This document shows positions 5,623 to 5,810 of a DNA stretch of 5,810 nucleotides, piece by piece. Each line of letters starts with the position of its first letter. The first letter of the stretch is position 1. Source of the stretch: Desulfobacteraceae bacterium UBA2771. GTDB taxonomy: Bacteria; Desulfobacterota; Desulfobacteria; Desulfobacterales; Desulfosarcinaceae. The stretch spans positions 1,779-7,588 of the forward strand of contig DEIP01000176.1 of the NCBI GenBank assembly GCA_002352605.1. The letters are read 5' to 3'. Below the pieces are notes generated by a model. The model was not told the DNA's origin. It ran no database searches and was given only the letters and a program-made list of their open reading frames with translations. A program made the translations under genes and the position numbers.

Positions 5623-5757
5623 TGGGGAAGCGGCCGCGAAGCTTGCGAAGAGTTGGAGATTAATTATCGGACGGCGAGAAATTGCGCTTGGGTTTGTAGT
5701 AAATTTGAATTGTCTCTCCGGAGGGACAATTTAAGCTTCAGGCACCATAAAGAAGTT
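5589..5757 (+). pseudogene. Frameshifted, truncated remnant of an LmbU-like helix-turn-helix protein
   Basis: Reading three frames in turn gives a continuous family-like sequence. WQLVERL is read with codon starts at 5598-5616. ANGEAAAKLA follows from 5618 to 5647, and then EELEINYRTARNCAWV, with SKFELSLRRDNLSFRHHKEV behind it, from 5647 to 5757. Each switch is explained by loss of one G (TTGGCC to TTGCC near 5618; GCGGAA to GCGAA near 5647). The pattern WxLxxxLxxGE, YxTxxNxAWVxxxFELSxRRxxLSFxHHxEV is what I recall of LmbU-type DNA-binding regulators. The usual continuation after HHxEV is missing because an IS-like end begins at 5758. The ATG at 5589 is a formal start without a ribosome site, so the N-terminus is probably lost or degraded too. 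Confidence 0.55.
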
Positions 5758-5810
5758 TGTCCTTCAACGCTAATCAAAATTGAACCGGGTCTACTAACCT
5801 AAATTGAGCC
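5758..5810. mobile_element. Terminal segment of an IS21-like insertion sequence, continuing past the window
   Basis: The segment begins with TG (5758-5759), the dinucleotide at IS21-family tips, and carries tandem AAATTGARCC repeats inside the end. Multiple internal repeats of the AAATTGACCC type within the first 60 bp are characteristic of that family's transposase (IstA) binding sites. The protein homology of the neighbouring pseudogene stops exactly at this TG, supporting it as the insertion border. No istA or istB coding is visible because the window ends, and target duplication cannot be checked. Confidence 0.5.
5770..5810 (+). repeat. Two 17-bp direct repeats with 24-bp period
   Basis: Bases 5770-5786 and 5794-5810 agree at 14 of 17 positions; both start with CTAA and contain AAATTGARCC (5777-5786 and 5801-5810). 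The 24-bp period puts the copies about two helical turns apart, as expected for tandem binding sites of one protein. A third copy may lie beyond the window edge. Confidence 0.8.

Noticed and set aside
5708..5731. Near-perfect 24-bp palindrome AATTGTCTCT-CCGG-AGGGACAATT, looking like an operator or terminator
   Set aside because: It falls inside the family-like coding of the plus-strand pseudogene (FELSLRRDN), where the codons account for the sequence; there is no T tract of terminator quality and no promoter beside it.

Overview
The window looks like chromosomal DNA from a Gram-negative bacterium. My best guess is a sulfate-reducing Desulfobacterota (Desulfosarcina/Desulfococcus type), based on the style of the acyl-CoA dehydrogenase and glutamyl-tRNA synthetase. 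This is an impression from protein character, not a measured assignment. The left two thirds (1-4040) is GC-rich housekeeping DNA. The right third (about 4170-5810) is more AT-rich and carries small uncharacterised genes, gene debris and a probable insertion-sequence end, so it reads as an accessory region next to a tRNA gene.

Left block, minus strand, read from about 2128 down to 1: a promoter with a perfect TTGACA, then rpmF (ribosomal protein L32, zinc-binding type), a 549-residue acyl-CoA dehydrogenase, and the start of a FabG-like short-chain reductase that runs off the window. Spacing is tight: 22 bp, then a 4-bp ATGA overlap, so this is one operon. rpmF is often joined to plsX-fabH-fabD-fabG; here an acyl-CoA dehydrogenase lies directly between rpmF and the reductase.

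Centre, plus strand: after a 406-bp divergent intergenic region with three mutually pairing GGTGGT/ACCACC arms comes gltX (glutamyl-tRNA synthetase, 469 aa). It is followed by a complete tRNA-Gln(CTG) with encoded CCA and a strong intrinsic terminator. The synthetase and a tRNA that non-discriminating relatives mischarge are neighbours. An Arg at the probable anticodon-discrimination position argues that this enzyme discriminates.

Right block, minus strand: a 70-aa unrecognised protein, possibly preceded by a small helix-turn-helix ORF and closed by a hairpin terminator. Then comes a two-gene unit with its own putative promoter and a dyad over the -35 region: a 69-aa basic protein followed by a DUF2335 double-spanning membrane protein (20-bp overlap), closed by a strong terminator facing gltX. 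At the right edge, on the plus strand, is the decayed core of an LmbU-like DNA-binding protein. It can be read through three frames separated by two single-G losses and stops exactly where an IS21-like end begins (TG tip at 5758, two 17-bp direct repeats 24 bp apart). The most interesting candidates for an undescribed system are the 69-aa/DUF2335 pair and the layered decay at the right edge.
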